Of a stretch of DNA of 64,000 nt, positions 61,320 through 64,000 are shown piece by piece. Every line of letters begins with the position of its first letter. Position 1 is the first letter of the stretch. The DNA comes from Neckera pumila (Eukaryota; Streptophyta; Bryopsida; Hypnales; Neckeraceae). Where the stretch lies: contig OZ018417.1 in NCBI GenBank assembly GCA_963969595.1, positions 7,070,501 to 7,134,500 of the forward strand. The letters run 5' to 3'. The translations under genes and the position numbers were made by a program. A model generated the notes under the pieces. The model did not search any database and was not told the origin of the DNA. It saw only the letters and a list, made by a program, of their open reading frames with translations.

Positions 61320-62700
61320 TTTTAAAAATTGGTAATTTTTCTTTTAAAAGTCAAATTTCTCTTTCTAGCATATGCATCATTGCTAAATGTATGAAACTAG
61401 GTGGGTGATATATTCTATTTTAGCAAATGTAAATAATGGAAGTTATAATTTTTATTCACATTTCTACATCAATTGTAGAAAATAGGCTTCATGATCCAAA
61501 TTTTGATTGTCTTAAGGTTGAGCCACCCATAAACAATCAAATAAGGAATTCCATCATGATCTAGAGTAGTGAAGGCAAAACAAATGTTTTTCAGAGGTAT
61601 ATCAATAGAAATGACAAGGATTGCAAAATATTTGGCAATTTTAGCGCTTGAACTGAAATTACTATGAATTTTGGGAGGCAAAAAGTGTTCCAGATCCATG
61701 GCCAACGTCTAGACTCTTTTAATTTTGATCATTCAATATCTTTTTTTGTAATCAATATTTCTTACTTATTTTCTCAAAACTTAGGACATGTGTCGTATTT
61801 ATTAGTTCCAATCTTGAAAAGGGAAAACAAACATTCTAAGCTTGGTCAAAAGTAAGTGCTTCTATAGGTTGGGAATGGATCAGTGGTCAGGATTGGGTGG
61901 CTCTACCTTAATAATAAATATGCACACATGCGCAATGCTTAAAATGAAATGTCATGTGTGACAATTAAATGCTCAAATTGTGGACCAGTGCAATTTTCAA
62001 AATGGAATAAAGCAACTTCTTTATCACATTCTTTAGAAAGCCATGTAGGGGGTACATTGTATGAATAAAATAAAAAAGAACTTTGGATCTTGACAAAGGT
62101 AACAAAGTTAGTCACATCAATATATTTTTAGATTTTTGATGAAATGTCATTCTATTCATTTAAATACTAATAATTTCATTCAAAAAGCGAATCCTTTCCG
62201 AACGATGCAACCATGCCACACATATTTTACTTTCATGGAATGCATTGATCGAAAAGGCCCGCTAAAAGTAACATGCCATAAGTTTCTAATTATATAGTGT
62301 CAAGACTATCTTGACAAACCATATGGGTCAAATACAAGTACGTAATTGCAACAATTGTCCCTTCAAGTCTCATGAAGCTTCATTTGTAATTATACAATTT
62401 CATTCTAAAAGGCTTATCCCACTAAAGGCAACTAAGCTTAGGGTCGCGGCATTGGCGAGAGATAAGAACAACATGGCTTTGAAAAGTTTCGTGCATCCTC
62501 CTCACAAACTACCGTAGGTTTTCTTACAGAAGTTTTGGGAATTTAAATTCAATTATGTCTTCGTGTGAAGCTCGTGCAAACCCTTTCATTGCATGCTTCT
62601 AACTTTTGATACTTGTGCTTTGAACGAGGTGCTTCTCTTCACTTCCAAGTTCATTTCCATTATAGTTGTTTCTTTTTGGAAACTCAATTTTTCAAGTTGG
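61320..62700. repeat. Diverged copy of the long-TIR foldback end
   Basis: Collinear with 30480-31560 of palindrome arm 1. Landmarks are GCTAAATGTATGAAACTAG, GTCACATCAATATAT, GCAACCATGCC and CATATGGGTCAAATAC. It is split by the MITE at 61515-61908. Only one TIR is present, so it is a one-sided or truncated copy. Confidence 0.7.
61515..61908. mobile_element. 394-bp MITE, second copy of the 9426 family
   Basis: Tips AGGTTGAGCCACCC and GGGTGGCTCTACCT, each flanked by TA; the interior is collinear with 9426-9824. The uninterrupted homologous site in arm 1 (about 30740-30755, reading GATGGTATAGATAAC) lacks the insert and has one TA, which supports a TA target duplication. Confidence 0.85.
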
Positions 62701-62713
62701 AAACACTAGCTTC

Positions 62714-62830
62714 ACTACAAGAGAAAGGGGTGTATTAAGTATAGTCCTAGTAGTATTGTCTTTTAAGTGATGACCTTTAAGTAAGGTTTTTAGTAAAATT
62801 TTACTAAAAAGACAGTCTTTTCCAAAAGTC
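62714..62830 (+). mobile_element. Possible CACTA transposon end
   Basis: CACTACAAGAGAAAGGGG at 62714 matches the usual CACTACAAGAAA-type terminus of plant CACTA elements. It is followed by short repeats (CTTTTAAGT, CCTTTAAGTA) as in CACTA subterminal regions. No opposite end is visible in the window. Confidence 0.4.
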
Positions 62831-63193
62831 CATAGAAAATACAAAGAAGCATGAACAATTGATGGAACAATGCTTTGAAGAAATGTAGAAGAGTGGCAAA
62901 CAAATGATGAAGAGCTAAAAAGCTATTGAAGATATTAAAATCATTTTACTCATATCAATTCAAGAGACAATGAAGGCTCTTATTGAGAATTTATAACCCT
63001 AGTCACTACCATAGTTATGAAGAAATGCCTCAACTATAAATCTTTTTTTCTTTATATACTCCAAAAGGCTTTTGTAATTTGACTTTATTCTTTTGGGATA
63101 GTTTTAGACTCACAATGTTAATCACATTACTAGGACAATTATTGTAGTTTCTAAAAGTGATTTCACATATGTGTAGACAATAACCTCATGAAT

Positions 63194-63943
63194 ACCCCCT
63201 CTGTCCTAAAATGATGATTCTATTCAACAAAATGTTCCAGATTAAGGTCAAAAATCAATATTTTTTAACTCTATTTTGAGCTATAAATAAAAGTTGATGC
63301 TCTCCTATTGTTGTGCAAATTTGGATTTTGGATTAATTTTTCAAATTGAAGTTGTAGAGCTTTGAAATGTAGGAATTTGTGGCCTTTTTTGGAGGAGCAC
63401 TGCTAGCCAATCAATTGTATAGTTCCCACGCTATTTGTTGTAATATTTTGCCTTCCCATGGTGTGAATTGTAGGTCCCACATTGATGTTGTCTACGGCAT
63501 AATCTCGTGAGTGCCGCAGCATGGACAAAAATAACTACTACTCCGATAGTGCAATTTGGCAAAATGGTAGAGCAACGAGTATAATTATATCCATCCCCAC
63601 CAAAGACCAAGCCTTATGAGTTGTTAGAATTAACTTCAATACATTATTCAATAGCAACAAGGCAGCTCACTGCATGATTCCAACGTAGAATCCTCAAGTG
63701 TTGGAACAAAATTATAACCATAATGCCTGCACACAAAGTGCACAATATATTGTTTACTGAATTTTCTATTCTTACTAGAACAAACAAGCAGCAAAACTCC
63801 TCAACTTTTTGTATAGCCACTGATTCACTCTACACATAGAAAGGTTTTATTTTGCGGGCTCTTCTTCCACGTCATAAGAAGAAGATCATTTAGGGGAAAG
63901 AAAATTTAAGGCCAACAAAAAGATCATTTTGGGACGGAGGGAG
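63194..63943. mobile_element. Stowaway/mariner-type element (750 bp)
   Basis: The right end reads ATCATTTTGGGACGGAGGGAG before TA (tip given in part elsewhere), the canonical plant Stowaway TIR (CTCCCTCCGTCCCAAAAT in reverse complement). The left end after TA is CCCCCTCTGTCCTAAAATGA. At 750 bp it is longer than most Stowaway MITEs and may be a deleted mariner-like element, but no transposase motif is visible. Confidence 0.8.
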
Positions 63944-64000
63944 TATATATATTATTTCTTGTTAAACTAAAATATGTGGCAAAATGTGGCAACCTAGGGA

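Overview
This is nuclear DNA of a land plant. The signs are plastid-targeted proteins of plant type (a STR7-like rhodanese, an FKBP18-type immunophilin), spliceosomal GT-AG introns, a nuclear tRNA-Lys, MITEs with a Stowaway-type terminus and a plant LINE fragment. Most of the window is AT-rich and made of nested, decayed transposable elements. Genes sit on short islands of higher GC. I cannot name the species; a seedless lineage (bryophyte, lycophyte or fern) is only a guess.

Layout. 1-13.9 kb: no gene; foldback elements and small TIR elements with TA, TAA or TTAA targets, including a decayed Tc1-like element (8431-9069). 13.98-16.58 kb (+): five-exon rhodanese gene. 17.33-18.56 kb (-): MYND zinc-finger gene, convergent with it. 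A block of about 3 kb (end of the rhodanese gene plus the MYND gene) is tandemly duplicated at 20.83-23.57 kb, where the rhodanese piece has a stop and the MYND copy a 1-nt frameshift. 27.59-28.78 kb (+): four-exon gene for a small, probably plastid membrane protein, preceded by a 64-bp minisatellite. 29.66-43.98 kb: a giant palindrome with two 4.7-kb, almost identical arms around a 4.9-kb spacer of nested elements. 44-50.8 kb: more repeats and a 143-bp (AT)n tract. 51.10-54.66 kb (+): FKBP18-type gene, ten exons. 55.67-57.18 kb (-): polyamine/amino-acid transporter pseudogene. 58.15 kb (+): tRNA-Lys(CTT). 58.86-60.1 kb (-): LINE 3' remnant. 60.1-64 kb: dispersed repeats, a TA-target MITE and a Stowaway-type element.

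The most unusual content is a family of 0.65-0.94 kb non-autonomous elements with termini TTAACCCCTAAAG / CTTTAGGGGTTAA. At several loci the window also holds the related empty site, which carries a single TTAA (or TTAT). That is the insertion signature of piggyBac-type transposons, which are not a usual component of land-plant genomes. Second is the palindrome, whose arms differ in register by only one dinucleotide repeat unit at the points I checked. Third is a set of tryptophan-to-stop changes (TGG to TAG/TGA) in both the LINE remnant and the transporter pseudogene, as expected from cytosine deamination.

The genes do not form a pathway. The rhodanese, FKBP18 and small membrane protein are probably plastid (or organellar) housekeeping proteins. 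All exon boundaries were read by eye from splice-site consensus, reading phase and remembered family sequences, without transcript or database support.
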